Origin: Locusta migratoria
Lineage: Eukaryota; Arthropoda; Insecta; Orthoptera; Acrididae
Assembly: GCA_026315105.1 (NCBI GenBank)
Contig: CM048744.1
Location: 358,981,168 to 359,045,167 of the forward strand
Length of the DNA: 64,000 bases
Reading direction: 5' to 3'
Positions 9,618 to 19,513 of this stretch are shown in pieces. The position numbers and the translations under genes are program-made. The notes under the pieces are model-generated. The model saw only the letters and a list, made by a program, of their open reading frames with translations. It did not search any database and was not told the DNA's origin. The stretch's first letter is position 1. Every line of letters begins with the position of its first letter.

Positions 9618-10268
9618 AAATACGCTGACACGAAAATTGTGGTACAGATTACTAATTTATTCATACAAGAAGGGCAATGAAATTTACATAATTCGAAAGA
9701 TTGTTTGTCGTAGATATCACAAATATAAATATTATGTGTGCATTTAGCCATTAAAAGTGGTAAAAGGAAGTAGAAATTTTCCTATCTACAGCTTGGATCA
9801 ATTTCTATATTCTCCAACAATCAGCTCACTGATTGGCTATTCGCCTCGACCAAAGACGCTGTAATGCAACGCATCTGCAGTATTAAAATAAGTGAATATC
9901 GAAACATGGAGTGCTCCCAACTCACTTTCTTGTGCCGTTCAAATGCTTTTTTTTTCGCAAGAGTGGTTAAAGGAAATGGATGTTTTCATATGACTGACGA
10001 TATAAGGGATGATGCTCCGGGAGAGACATCTAGCGGTGCTCGGGTGGAAGTACGAAGTCGAGAATGTCGATATAAACGATGATGCGCCGGGAGAGGCAAG
10101 TAGCGGTGCAATGGTGGAACTACGAAGTCGACATGTTGTCAGCTCTGGAATTCTGAATATCGCACTATCGAAATACATTATTTCTTGGCGTTGTATAAAT
10201 ATACGAACACCGAAATTGTATTTCCATTTCAAATATTAGGGTAATGAAAGTTATATAATTCGAAAATG
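9618..10268. repeat. Direct repeat of about 80 bp with a 70-bp tandem duplication between
   Basis: The segment at 9618-9703 (CACGAAAATTGTGG...GGGCAATGAAATTTACATAATTCGAAA) recurs in diverged form at 10196-10268 (CACCGAAATTGTAT...GGGTAATGAAAGTTATATAATTCGAAA). Between them 9998-10067 and 10068-10140 are a tandem duplication sharing CGATATAA, GATGATG, CCGGGAGAG, TAGCGGTGC and TACGAAGTCGA. These may be sub-repeats of one unrecognised element. Confidence 0.6.
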
Positions 10269-11126
10269 GCAATACACGTCCGTTTTTACTTGTTGTTATT
10301 ATGTCAGGCATTTTCCTTAACACGTAAGAGATACCGTTTCATACCTCCCAGTTAAATTTTACCAAATATCCCAGCGGCCTCCTATGATGATGTTGGTAAA
10401 AGATGCTGAATAGTGAGAATCCTGTGAGTCTTCGTTTTAGCCAATCGCTTGACAACGCTGAAGTTTTCTCATGGAATTTTCGCTTTACGAGGGCAATTAT
10501 TTTTACTGAACGAACGAGGGTACATACAAGAACCTGTCAACCATAAAGCAGGAACAGCATTATTTGTTTACTTCATGGTCTGTACGATCGAATCGAGTCA
10601 TTCTATGTGATTCAAACAAACGGGCAAAGATTTTCTATCGTGTTGTTGATGTTACCAACATAATCACGCGAGATCGCCGACATGATACGTACAATTTTAC
10701 CCCCAGTGACCATTTTAAACACAATTGGTCTATTTTCGACCATAGGCAATACTAGTCCTGATAATAGTAAAAGAAGACCACTTTCTTACTTCGTTAATTA
10801 TGTTTATTAACATAAGAAATAGGTCCTTACAATGTATTTCTAGTTTATTTTAATGTGATTCAACATATGACTGTCTTTCGTGTATGATTTTATACCTAAG
10901 CCGTAAGTACTTAAAATGACACCAGAACGCAAGCTGCTACAGTGGATCATCATGTGGCTCCCAATCGGTTAGTCTTCCACCACAATAGAAGCAGACTGTA
11001 GAGTCACTAGAGCCAGTGTAGAAGAATCCGGCCTCAACTAACTCTTCTGACGCTACCGGTAGATCTTGTAACCAATTTTGGAAGAATTCTTGACTTCATA
11101 GCCGGTAACAGTACAGAGGCCATGCA
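10269..11126. other. No recognisable feature
   Basis: About 860 bp between the direct repeats and the LTR element. Only short chance frames are present. Confidence 0.5.
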
Positions 11127-11132
11127 GGTAGT

Positions 11133-11580
11133 TTTGTGTCCCGACTTCGTCACCGCTTTTGTGTCCCAGCCTCGTCGTAGGTGTCGGTGGCCGAGTGGAA
11201 TGAGACCGACACGCTGGTGCAGGTACGGAGGGGAGCAGCCAGAAACTATAAACACTAGAGTAACTTAGAAAGATATATATTGCACCGAATGTAACAATAC
11301 TTAACTTGTACATAGTACTGCAGAATGTTGATACATAGTTGTTAGAGGCCTGCCTAGTGCCTGTACAATAGCAAAGTCTTCACTGGTGCCTATCTGATTA
11401 CGAAGGTCCTAACTCGTTGCTATCTCAGTCCGAAGTGACCGGTGTTCTTCAGTGGTGGCCACGAGCGGCGTTCCAGCAGAGGGCGCTCGTGGCTGTCGTC
11501 GTGAGATCGCCGCGCCGTGCGTGCATGGCGGCGCGCGGCGAAAGTAGGTGGCGCGCACTTTGTACTTGTGCGACACCACA
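11133..11580 (-). repeat. 3' LTR of the mag-type element (448 bp)
   Basis: On the minus strand it begins TGTGGTGTCGCAC and ends GGGACACAAA. The terminal 50 bp contain two 25-bp repeats (see 16666-16740). It matches the other LTR except for changes in GTAA(C/A)TTAG, CTT(G/T)TACA and GTG(G/A)CCACG. It also encodes the last 43 residues of the polyprotein. Confidence 0.92.
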
Positions 11581-14500
11581 CCCCTCCCCCCCAAACCGCC
11601 GCGCCGTCGTGGCGTAGGGCTGAGGGCCACGGCGACGGCACTGGGAGGAGGGCCTGAGCGGGGGCGTTACTGGTGGGACGGCCGTCGTAGCTGAGGCCGG
11701 GATCGAGACGCCGTCCGCGCCCCGGCATCCGCCTTGCGATCCTCCAGGGAACCCGCCGAAACCTGGGGAAGGGCGCCCGCCCCCGCCCAGAGGGAGCAGG
11801 TCATCTTCTTCTGAGGTGCGTGGCCCAAGCTGGGGGGGCCCGCACGGTCCCGGAGTCCCTCTCGGTGACGCTGTCATCTGCGGCGGCGACAGCGGCGGCG
11901 ACGACTGCGTCGGATGTACGTCGACGTCCATAGGGATCTCGTAGTCCGGGGACGAACGATGTGGTTGTGCTCCCTGGCGGTGAACTGGGTCTGGAATCAA
12001 GAAACCGGAGACAGGATCGCGCGGCCTGTGCAGGCGCAATTGGTTTGCGTGGCGCCGCAGCTCCGACCCTGTGGAAGAACGTACAACATACATATTTCTA
12101 CCGAGCACGCGCTGAATGGTGCCCGGCAACCATGTCTTCTTGTTTCCAGCAAACACCCTGTACAGCACCGGCGTAGAAACCTGAAAACGCGTAGCGCCAT
12201 ACGAACCGACTCTGTGCGTGGCAGGCTGCAGCAGGTGAAGGAGAGTGCGGTGACGGCGGCCGTGTAGCAGCTCGGCAGGAGACGGGCCGTCACGTGGCAT
12301 GCACCGATACGTAGACAGGAAAATTTGAAGAGCTTGCTGCCTGGAGTGCTGACATTTCATCTTCTCCATGTGAGACTTGAATGTTCGAACGAAACGTTCT
12401 GCTTCACCATTGGACTGAGGGTGAAAAGGTGCAGTGGTAATATGCTGAATGCCATTCACACGACAAAACTGTTGAAATTCCGCACTAACAAACTGAGGTC
12501 CATTGTCACTGACGATAGTTTCAGGCAAGCCTTCAATGCAAAACACTGATGTTAAGGCACTGATTGTACTAGACGCCGTCGTTGAGTTCATGGCAATCAC
12601 AAAAGGAAACTTGCTGAAAGCGTCTACAACAATTAACCAGCGCGTATTCCAGAAAGGTCTGGCAAAGTCAATATGTAAACGTTGCCATGGTCCCTTGGGG
12701 CGTGGCCAGTCTGAGAAACGTTGTGGAGGAGCCGCCTGATGCTCCGCACAAACTGTACACTGGGATGTCATGCTCTCTATCTGAGCGTCCATACCAACCC
12801 AGGTACAATGACGTCTGGCCAGGTGCTTTGTCCTAACAATGCCCCAATGTCCTTGATGCAGGAGGCGTAACACTTCACGTTGCAGAGAACGAGGAACAAT
12901 CACTCTTGCTTGGTCGTTGTCGGTATGCAACAACAGTACACCCTGACTTAAAGATAATGCATGACGTTGTGCAAAATAACGTCGAACCAGAGGCCGATCA
13001 ATGTCTTTGGCTCTGACAGGCCAACCAAAGCGAACAAAACGTGCTACCGCACTTAAGTCTGCATCCGCAGCTGTTTCCTGTGCGACCCGACGAGAGTTCA
13101 AAGGGAAATCTGCGACAGCGGTAGCATCTCTGGAGTCTATCTGACAACATGCCATTTCGGAAGAATCAAATGATACATCCTGGCCAACCGGAAGTCGGGA
13201 AAGTGTGTCCGCGTTGGCATGTTTAGTGGTAGGTCGGTACAAAATCTCATACTGATAATTTGACAATATCAAGGACCATCTTTGAAGCTTTTGTGCCGTA
13301 CGTGGCGGAATTGGCTTTGTGGGTGAGAACAACGACGTGAGAGGCTTGTGGTCTGTCAACAAATAGAATTTTCTGCCATAGAGATAATGATGAAACTTTG
13401 TGACGCCGTAAATGATTGCTAAGGCCTCCTTTTCTATCTGACTGTAATTCTGTTGCGTCGGCGTCAGTAGCTTGGATGCAAAGGCAATAGGACGATCGTG
13501 ACATCCAATACGATGCGACAGAACAACACCCAGACCGTACGACGAGGCGTCAACTGCTAACACTACAGGCTTCTGTGGGTCAAAGGGAATCAAACATGCA
13601 TCACTGAGTAGTGCAGACTTTAGTTTGTCAAAGGCAACCTGGCAATCTTTAGACCATACAAAAGGAACATTCTTCCTACGTAAGTGATGCAGTGGAGCTG
13701 CAATCTGAGAGGCATTGGGAATAAATCTGAAATAATAGTTCAGCTTCCCCATTACTGCTTGCAATTCGTGCACATTCTTAGGAGGAGGCAAGTCTTTGAT
13801 TGCTCGAAGATGTGACTGTAAGGGATGGATTCCTTGGGCATTAATCACATGGCCTAGGTACTCTATTTCAGTTTGAAAAAACGAACACTTTGCTTTATTA
13901 CAACGTAGACCTGCTGCAGTCAAAACTTTGAAAAGGCACTCCAGGTTTGCTAAATGTTCTTCAACTGTACGTCCGGATACCACAATATCATCTAAATAGT
14001 TCGAGCAACACGGTACAGAAACTGTCAGCTGTTCCAAAAAGCGCTGAAAAATAGCGGGAGCGGAAGAACTGCCAAAGGGTAGGCGTTGAAATTGGAAAAG
14101 GCCCATGTGAGTATTAATCACGAAAAACTTTTTTGACTCGTCATCAAGCGGAATCTGTAAGTATGCCTCTGCTAAATCAATCTTGGAAAAGAAGCGAGAC
14201 TGTCCTAATTTGTCCATCAGTTCGTCAGGTCTGGGCAGGGGATAAGTGTCTAAAATTGTTTGACTGTTCACTGTTGATTTGAAGTCCGCACAGAGACGAA
14301 GTTTTCCTGACGGCTTGGGTATAATTACTATAGGCGAGGCCCACTGACTCGCAGAAACAGGAGAAATCACCCCACTATCTTGCCAACGTTTAAGTTCTTC
14401 GGCAACTGTATCACGCAATACGATAGGCACTGGTCGAGCTTTACGAAATTTTGGAACTGCAGAGTCTTTTAAAGTTACATGTGCCACGAAGTCTGTTGCA

Positions 14501-16443
14501 CAACCTAGTTCCGGCGAAAACAAATCACTATATTTGTCACACAATGCATTGATTTTATCCTGAGGCACTATTGACGAAATTTGAAGCACATCTCTTTGAA
14601 TTGATAAACCAAACAAGTCAAAAGCATCTAGTCCAAAAATGTTCTGTGTCGATTTGGCCTGAAGAACAACAAAAGCAACTGTTTTTGTTACACCTTGAAA
14701 AGAGGCAGGCAGGCTACACGTTCCTAGTACGGGAATATTTTCACCTGTATAAGCTGTTAACACTTGCTGTGACGGCGACAATTTTGGCGAACCCAGAAGT
14801 TCATAAGTATCTTTATTTATTAAAGTGACAGCGGAACCAGTATCAAGCTGAAATTGCACCGTCTCATTTTCTATAGAGAGAGTAACAAACAGCTTGTGCT
14901 TCTGGCGCACGACCGGTGCGCGAATGTGGGCAACGTCTAATACATATTGTTTTCTGCGCTTGCGCGGGTTGCGTGCGGTAGGAAGCGGCGCATACTCGGC
15001 ACACAGCGGATTAACCACACTGTCACTAGATGACACTACCGCCGGATCGGCGTCCGCGCAATGCGAGGCTACTACAGAGTCACTAACTACTGCACTACAC
15101 TTTTGAGTAGCTACTTGATGTCTACTGTCACTAGCTACACAGTACTGGGCACCATTACAAGGAGCAGTTGCAGAAGGCACTATTTTCGCTACAGGAATGC
15201 ACTGTTCATAGTCATTTTGCTTGTCCCGAACCCTTTTCCGTTGCACTGTTTTACGCGCTCGTCGGCGCTTGCTACGTGGTGCACTATATAGTTTTGCCAT
15301 AGGCGCACAAAAATTGTTTTGCACTGTTGAATCAAGAGAAACACTGCCCAAATCCACAGCGTGTATGACATTTACAGTATGAACCGTTCTCGCACTGTGC
15401 GAAGCACTATTCCTAACGGCACCGTTCTTTGAGTTTTTAACTTGCATACACACAGACTGTACATGACCTGATTTGCCACATTGATAACAGGTTGCGTTGC
15501 GACTAGGGCAATGAGCACGCTTGTGGCGAGACACACACTGGGGGCAAGATTTACGTACATTTTTCTGAAATGAGCGTTGGCGCCCGTTATTCAAATTACT
15601 GTTACTAACACGACGGGGCGACCTTTGTGTCGCACTTTTACACTGGCTACTGTTCACTGTCTGTTCAGCACGGCCGGTAGAAAAATAAGAATCACTAGTG
15701 CTATACTGAGAACTACGGCTAGGAAAGCGTCCGTTGCGGCGCACTGAATTTACACTGTGGCTTTGCATTTCTACATCTGCTAAGTCAAAGGTATCATGCG
15801 CTTCTATAAGCTGCAGTACACTGTCTAATGAGGGGTCAGACTGTTTCAGAATTGCTGCTCTAATTCTGGGGTCCTGAATATTCTGCGTAATCGCATCCCT
15901 CAACATCACGTCACTATACGAAAGTCCACAAGAGCAAGTAAATTTACATTGGCGGGTTAAGCCCTTCAATTCCGTAATCCACTCTTGGTGTGACTGTTGC
16001 GGTAATTTTTTAAGTCTGAAAAATCGGTACCGAGCCGCAGCTACGAGAACTTTTCTCTCATAATGAGCATTTAGTGCATCTACAATTTGTTCAAAGTCTA
16101 CATCACGAGGAGATGCGTGCGGGAATAGTTTTTGCAGTAGCACGAAAGTTTTGGGGCCCACCACAGACAATAAAAGATGCTTAACAGTCTGACCTGTAAG
16201 TTGATGAGCCGCGACGAGTTCTTGAAACTGCGCCAGATAATCACTCCATTCTTCCTCACGTTCGTTGTATTGGCGAAACGTAGGAAGTGTTGCGGCGGCA
16301 GGTGTGGGCTGCTGAAGCGGCGGCTGTTGTTGTTGGTTAGCTGCCTGCGCTGTGAGCTGGGACACCGCCTGGAGAAGTTGCGTTATTTGCGCCGTCTGTA
16401 ACTGAATAATTTCCATTAAGTTTGGGTTCGGGGTAGTGGCCAT
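11449..16443 (-). CDS. gag-pol polyprotein, 1664 codons, uninterrupted
   Basis: One frame encodes all retrotransposon functions. Gag/capsid spans about residues 1-300. A CCHC zinc knuckle is at 319-332 (C319, C322, H327, C332), preceded by a second Cys-rich motif at 300-312. The aspartic protease has LDTGSA with D534. The reverse transcriptase has D756 (FSKIDLAEA) and YLDD at 816-819. RNase H has D965, E1004 or E1006, D1031 and D1079. The integrase has a zinc-binding region ending C1229-x2-C1232, and a catalytic D1259, D1313, E1349 with exactly 35 residues between the last two (DD35E). The C-terminus is proline-rich and runs into the 3' LTR. There is no gag-pol frameshift, no envelope and no obvious chromodomain. 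The ATG at 16443 is the first in frame after a 236-nt leader. All key catalytic residues are present, so activity is plausible but unproven. Confidence 0.93.
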   Translation of the reverse strand: MATTPNPNLMEIIQLQTAQITQLLQAVSQLTAQAANQQQQPPLQQPTPAAATLPTFRQYNEREEEWSDYLAQFQELVAAHQLTGQTVKHLLLSVVGPKTFVLLQKLFPHASPRDVDFEQIVDALNAHYERKVLVAAARYRFFRLKKLPQQSHQEWITELKGLTRQCKFTCSCGLSYSDVMLRDAITQNIQDPRIRAAILKQSDPSLDSVLQLIEAHDTFDLADVEMQSHSVNSVRRNGRFPSRSSQYSTSDSYFSTGRAEQTVNSSQCKSATQRSPRRVSNSNLNNGRQRSFQKNVRKSCPQCVSRHKRAHCPSRNATCYQCGKSGHVQSVCMQVKNSKNGAVRNSASHSARTVHTVNVIHAVDLGSVSLDSTVQNNFCAPMAKLYSAPRSKRRRARKTVQRKRVRDKQNDYEQCIPVAKIVPSATAPCNGAQYCVASDSRHQVATQKCSAVVSDSVVASHCADADPAVVSSSDSVVNPLCAEYAPLPTARNPRKRRKQYVLDVAHIRAPVVRQKHKLFVTLSIENETVQFQLDTGSAVTLINKDTYELLGSPKLSPSQQVLTAYTGENIPVLGTCSLPASFQGVTKTVAFVVLQAKSTQNIFGLDAFDLFGLSIQRDVLQISSIVPQDKINALCDKYSDLFSPELGCATDFVAHVTLKDSAVPKFRKARPVPIVLRDTVAEELKRWQDSGVISPVSASQWASPIVIIPKPSGKLRLCADFKSTVNSQTILDTYPLPRPDELMDKLGQSRFFSKIDLAEAYLQIPLDDESKKFFVINTHMGLFQFQRLPFGSSSAPAIFQRFLEQLTVSVPCCSNYLDDIVVSGRTVEEHLANLECLFKVLTAAGLRCNKAKCSFFQTEIEYLGHVINAQGIHPLQSHLRAIKDLPPPKNVHELQAVMGKLNYYFRFIPNASQIAAPLHHLRRKNVPFVWSKDCQVAFDKLKSALLSDACLIPFDPQKPVVLAVDASSYGLGVVLSHRIGCHDRPIAFASKLLTPTQQNYSQIEKEALAIIYGVTKFHHYLYGRKFYLLTDHKPLTSLFSPTKPIPPRTAQKLQRWSLILSNYQYEILYRPTTKHANADTLSRLPVGQDVSFDSSEMACCQIDSRDATAVADFPLNSRRVAQETAADADLSAVARFVRFGWPVRAKDIDRPLVRRYFAQRHALSLSQGVLLLHTDNDQARVIVPRSLQREVLRLLHQGHWGIVRTKHLARRHCTWVGMDAQIESMTSQCTVCAEHQAAPPQRFSDWPRPKGPWQRLHIDFARPFWNTRWLIVVDAFSKFPFVIAMNSTTASSTISALTSVFCIEGLPETIVSDNGPQFVSAEFQQFCRVNGIQHITTAPFHPQSNGEAERFVRTFKSHMEKMKCQHSRQQALQIFLSTYRCMPRDGPSPAELLHGRRHRTLLHLLQPATHRVGSYGATRFQVSTPVLYRVFAGNKKTWLPGTIQRVLGRNMYVVRSSTGSELRRHANQLRLHRPRDPVSGFLIPDPVHRQGAQPHRSSPDYEIPMDVDVHPTQSSPPLSPPQMTASPRGTPGPCGPPQLGPRTSEEDDLLPLGGGGRPSPGFGGFPGGSQGGCRGADGVSIPASATTAVPPVTPPLRPSSQCRRRGPQPYATTARRFGGEGCGVAQVQSARHLLSPRAAMHARRGDLTTTATSALCWNAARGHH
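11581..11592 (-). other. Polypurine tract
   Basis: Directly upstream of the 3' LTR in element orientation lies GGGGGGGAGGGG, a 12-purine run abutting TGTGGTG. Its position and composition fit the plus-strand primer. It lies inside the coding frame, which continues through it. Confidence 0.8.
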
Positions 16444-16665
16444 GCTGACCGATTAGGCGCCGCGTATACAAAATAACTTATAACAAAACACAAATGCAAT
16501 ATGAAAGAGGACGCTCTGCAACAAAAAAAGTCCACAAAACACGTAACAAAATATGTTCCCCCAAAAATCTTATAATAAGGGTGGGTGGGCGGGAGCAATT
16601 TTTGCGTGCTCCGACTGCTGCTGTCTGGCTGCTGCAAGCGGGCTGATCCAAGGTTCGTCTATCAC

Positions 16666-16677
16666 TCCTCGTCGCCA
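16666..16677 (-). other. Primer-binding site, tRNA-Ser type
   Basis: Two nucleotides inside the 5' LTR in element orientation is TGGCGACGAGGA. TGG pairs with the CCA end, and CGACGAGGA is complementary to a tRNA-Ser 3' acceptor end (CCTCGTCG), from general knowledge of insect tRNA-Ser. The same 12-mer or close variants recur inside related LTR ends, for example near 23084-23150. Confidence 0.75.
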
Positions 16678-16679
16678 CT

Positions 16680-17337
16680 TTTGTGTCCCGACTTCGTCAC
16701 CGCTTTTGTGTCCCAGCCTCGTCGTAGGTGTCGGTGGCCGAGTGGAATGAGACCGAGCCGGCCGCGGTGGCCGAGGTGACTGCGGCGCTCCAGTCACGGT
16801 CAGCACGGCCACTACGGTCGGGGGTTCGAATCCCCCCTCGGGCATGGATATTTGTGCTGTCCTAGTTCGTAAGTAGTTCATAAGTAGTTTGTAAGTTTAG
16901 GGACTGATGACCCCGTAGTTAAGTCCCATAAGCTTAACAAACATTTGAACATTTGAATGAGACCGACACGCTGGTGCAGGTACGGAGGGGAGCAGCCAGA
17001 AACTATAAACACTAGAGTAAATTAGAAAGATATATATTGCACCGAATGTAACAATACTTAACTTTTACATAGTACTGCAGAATGTTGATACATAGTTGTT
17101 AGAGGCCTGCCTAGTGCCTGTACAATAGCAAAGTCTTCACTGGTGCCTATCTGATTACGAAGGTCCTAACTCGTTGCTATCTCAGTCCGAAGTGACCGGT
17201 GTTCTTCAGTGGTAGCCACGAGCGGCGTTCCAGCAGAGGGCGCTCGTGGCTGTCGTCGTGAGATCGCCGCGCCGTGCGTGCATGGCGGCGCGCGGCGAAA
17301 GTAGGTGGCGCGCACTTTGTACTTGTGCGACACCACA
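16680..17337 (-). repeat. 5' LTR of the mag-type element, interrupted by a SINE
   Basis: 658 bp in total; removing the SINE and one copy of its 12-bp TSD (210 bp) gives 448 bp, equal to the other LTR. Ends are TGTGGTGTCG at 17337 and GGGACACAAA at 16680 in element orientation. The U5-side terminus has two 25-bp repeats of GACGA(G/A)...GGGACACAAAAG(T/C)GG. Confidence 0.92.
16757..16954 (+). mobile_element. SINE type I inside the mag LTR
   Basis: Full-length, starting GCCGGCCGCGGTGGCCGAGG and ending ACAAACATTTGAACATTT. A perfect 12-bp TSD, GAATGAGACCGA, is at 16745-16756 and 16955-16966. It is absent from the partner LTR, so it inserted after the retrotransposon and is among the youngest events in the window. 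Confidence 0.95.
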
Positions 17338-17390
17338 GGTAGTATCATATGTGACAATTTGCGTTCGTTAATCGCGCATTGTCCGCATTT

Positions 17391-17590
17391 ACGAGGCGTC
17401 TTTTTTAAGTAAGAGCCGTTTTGAAATAAAAATAGACGTGCTAAGATATCTCAATAATTTTATTTTTACATGAAATCCTGTACCTTAATCTACTTTTCTA
17501 CATAATTTCCGTCAATATTGAGACATTTGTCATAACGTTGTACCAATTTTTGAATATCCTCCTCACAGAAGTCTGCCACCTGACTTGTTA
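17391..17590 (-). pseudogene. mariner-like 3' end with transposase C-terminus
   Basis: The minus strand reads a decayed mariner transposase C-terminus (VADFCEEDIQKLVQRYDKC, LNIDGNYVEK, stop) followed by 3' UTR. It ends in the terminal-type sequence TTACTTAAAAAAGACGCCTCGT at 17391. The rest of the element is missing. It starts about 50 bp from the mag element. Confidence 0.75.
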
Positions 17591-18637
17591 AGCACTACAT
17601 CACAACCGTTTTGTATTATGAATGAAATACACAACATAACTGTGAGATATTCTGCAAATTTATTGGTTTACGAACAGGTAAACATTTCAAGTTTAACTTT
17701 CAAAGATCTCAACTTGCTAGACTGCAGAACTTAGTCTCTTGTTAAAATGTGGTAAACTAGGCACGGTAGTAGGGCTGTGGAACTGCGATAATTCAGCAAT
17801 CGTGTAAGCGTGTGATTAAAAACTGTGTTTTATAACAATTCGCGGATTAATTTGGAACTGCAATGTTCGATGGACTTCATTAATTTACTCGTGATAATTT
17901 GGAACTTTTACTCTCGAGTGCATGTGATACTTATTGTGTCTCTCATGAACAATAGTTGGAGATATATTCAGTTATTTACTGATGTGTAAAGTAGGGCCAC
18001 CTCTGCATTTTCGTGTCCAAAAAGAGCAATAAACTCCATTTATAAAAATTACTTCTTGAATGACTCTCTTCTAAACAATTTCTTAGAATCCATTTTGTTG
18101 GTTATTCAGAGCTTTAATTTATGTTTGTTTAAATATATTTTTCGCGTCATTATCTGCATATTGAAAGACTGGCTAAACTGCACATTAATTATTGATTTCA
18201 TTTAAACAGTTTGGGTAGCTATTTAGGGCATAGAAGCCGACATACATAACTCACCCGTATGAGCGGAGACAACGAGCCATAAACCTTTTGCTACCCTGAG
18301 TTATGTATCGCCCAATTCTTATTGGTGAGTGCCGATAGGAAGGTCGCAAACGCAGTAAATTTTCCCAAACCATGTACTAAAGGACCAGAGAAAATTTCCT
18401 TTGTCGTCACTTCAGTCTGCCTACTCACTTGCCTCATGTCCCTACTACAGATCCAAAGCCTAATTGCTTTGTATGATCGCTTACATGATACCATTGTAAT
18501 TTATCATTTTGTTAGTAATATTGGACATTTAAATCAGCAATAGTGGACATTTAAAACAGTAACTAAATTTCAATTTGACCATTTACAATTTGAACCTATA
18601 TATCACAGATTATTTACTTTGTTTATTCTCATCCTTC
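17591..18637. other. No recognisable feature
   Basis: About 1 kb of AT-rich sequence between two mariner fragments. Only short chance frames were seen (for example at 18291-18543). Confidence 0.5.
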
Positions 18638-18900
18638 TACGAGGGCAGATCAAAAAGTAAGTTTTATTTCCACGTTATGGCCATTTATTAAACCATCTGT
18701 ACAAAAGCAACACGGCTGTGACGAAATACAATGTAACTTCACTTTTTCACGTAGTCTCCAAGAGACTGTAAACATTTCTCGGAACGGTCAACCAGTTTTT
18801 CGATTCCGAATACATAGAAATCTCCTCCGGCGTTTTGTAACCAAACGGAGGCAGCCGCTTTCACCTCCTCATCGTTTCGAAATCGTTTGAACGGGTGTTA
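18638..18900 (-). pseudogene. Second mariner-like 3' end
   Basis: On the minus strand a transposase C-terminus (RNDEEVKAAASVWLQ, GIEKLVDRSEKCLQSLGDYV) is followed by KK and a stop, then UTR. It ends near the terminal sequence CTTTTTGATCTGCCCTCGTAG at 18638. The frame is open here, but the upstream domain with the D,D34D core is absent or unreadable. It is a different subfamily from the copy at 17391. Confidence 0.8.
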
Positions 18901-19330
18901 TAGCCGGTACACGAAAGATGAGACACAACATCTCCAAGATAGCGACGAGGTGGGGATTTTCCGTAGGCCATTTCAGGAGTGCACCGTTGAGATGTAATAA
19001 GCAAGCTACAGAGCTAAATGATTACTACTTCATCACCTGAATAACAAATTAAATTATTTTATTAGAACCTCAACTGTTAAATGCCAGTTTGTGATCTCAG
19101 AGTGTGTATAATATAAGAAACACGATTTCTAGATAAAGTAATAGTTAGATACATACATTGCTAGGAAGACAAACAAATAACATTTCATCATAAAATAGGA
19201 AAATAAACAAGAGCACATGGCCATGAAACTAAAACCTGCTAATATGCACTTTAGGAAAACTTAAAGTGAAATAGTATGCTTAGAGATATATTTTATTGTA
19301 TATTTGAGAAGGAACTGGCCATGAAAACAC
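18901..19330. other. No recognisable feature
   Basis: Sequence continuing upstream of the mariner fragment. A short stretch around 18900-18990 could belong to the same element but could not be aligned to it by eye. Confidence 0.4.
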
Positions 19331-19344
19331 AAATATAATAAATG

Positions 19345-19499
19345 AAACTTCCTGGCAGATTAAAATTGTGTGCCAGAACCGCTTGCCCGCGAAAGGCAAA
19401 GGTTCCAGGCTCGAGTCCCGGTTCCGGCACACAATTTTAATCTGCCAGGAAGTTTCATATCAGCGCACACTCCGTTGTAGAGTGAAAGTTTTATTCTGG
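19345..19499 (+). mobile_element. Hairpin tRNA-derived retroposon (GAAACTTCCTGGCAG family)
   Basis: Inverted repeats ACTTCCTGGCAGATTAAAAT (from about 19347) and ATTTTAATCTGCCAGGAAGT (about 19434-19453) surround a tRNA-like core, CTTGCCCGCGAAAGGCAAAGG...CTCGAGTCCCGGTTCCGGCAC. The 3' part reads CAGCGCACACTCCGTTGTAGAGTG. A perfect 14-bp TSD, AAATATAATAAATG, is at 19331-19344 and 19500-19513, which supports retroposition. Confidence 0.82.
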
Positions 19500-19513
19500 A
19501 AATATAATAAATG

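Larger units (their letters stand above)
11133..17337 (-). mobile_element. Full-length Ty3/mag-type LTR retrotransposon, minus strand
   Basis: Two LTRs (11133-11580 and 16680-17337, the latter with a SINE) flank a single gag-pol frame. In element orientation the order is LTR (right), 5' leader with a primer-binding site, gag-protease-RT-RNase H-integrase, polypurine tract, LTR (left). A 6-bp target duplication GGTAGT is at 11127-11132 and 17338-17343. Without the SINE the LTRs are both 448 bp and differ at 3 positions by my alignment, and the frame is uninterrupted, so insertion is recent and the element may be competent. The mag assignment rests on domain order (no envelope frame, no chromodomain seen), RT/RNase H wording and a tRNA-Ser-type primer site. 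A clade tree was not computed. Confidence 0.93.

Noticed and set aside
11420..12293. Several overlapping frames opposite or out of phase with gag-pol (for example 11914-12267)
   Set aside because: All are shadows of the GC-rich C-terminal part of the long polyprotein frame.
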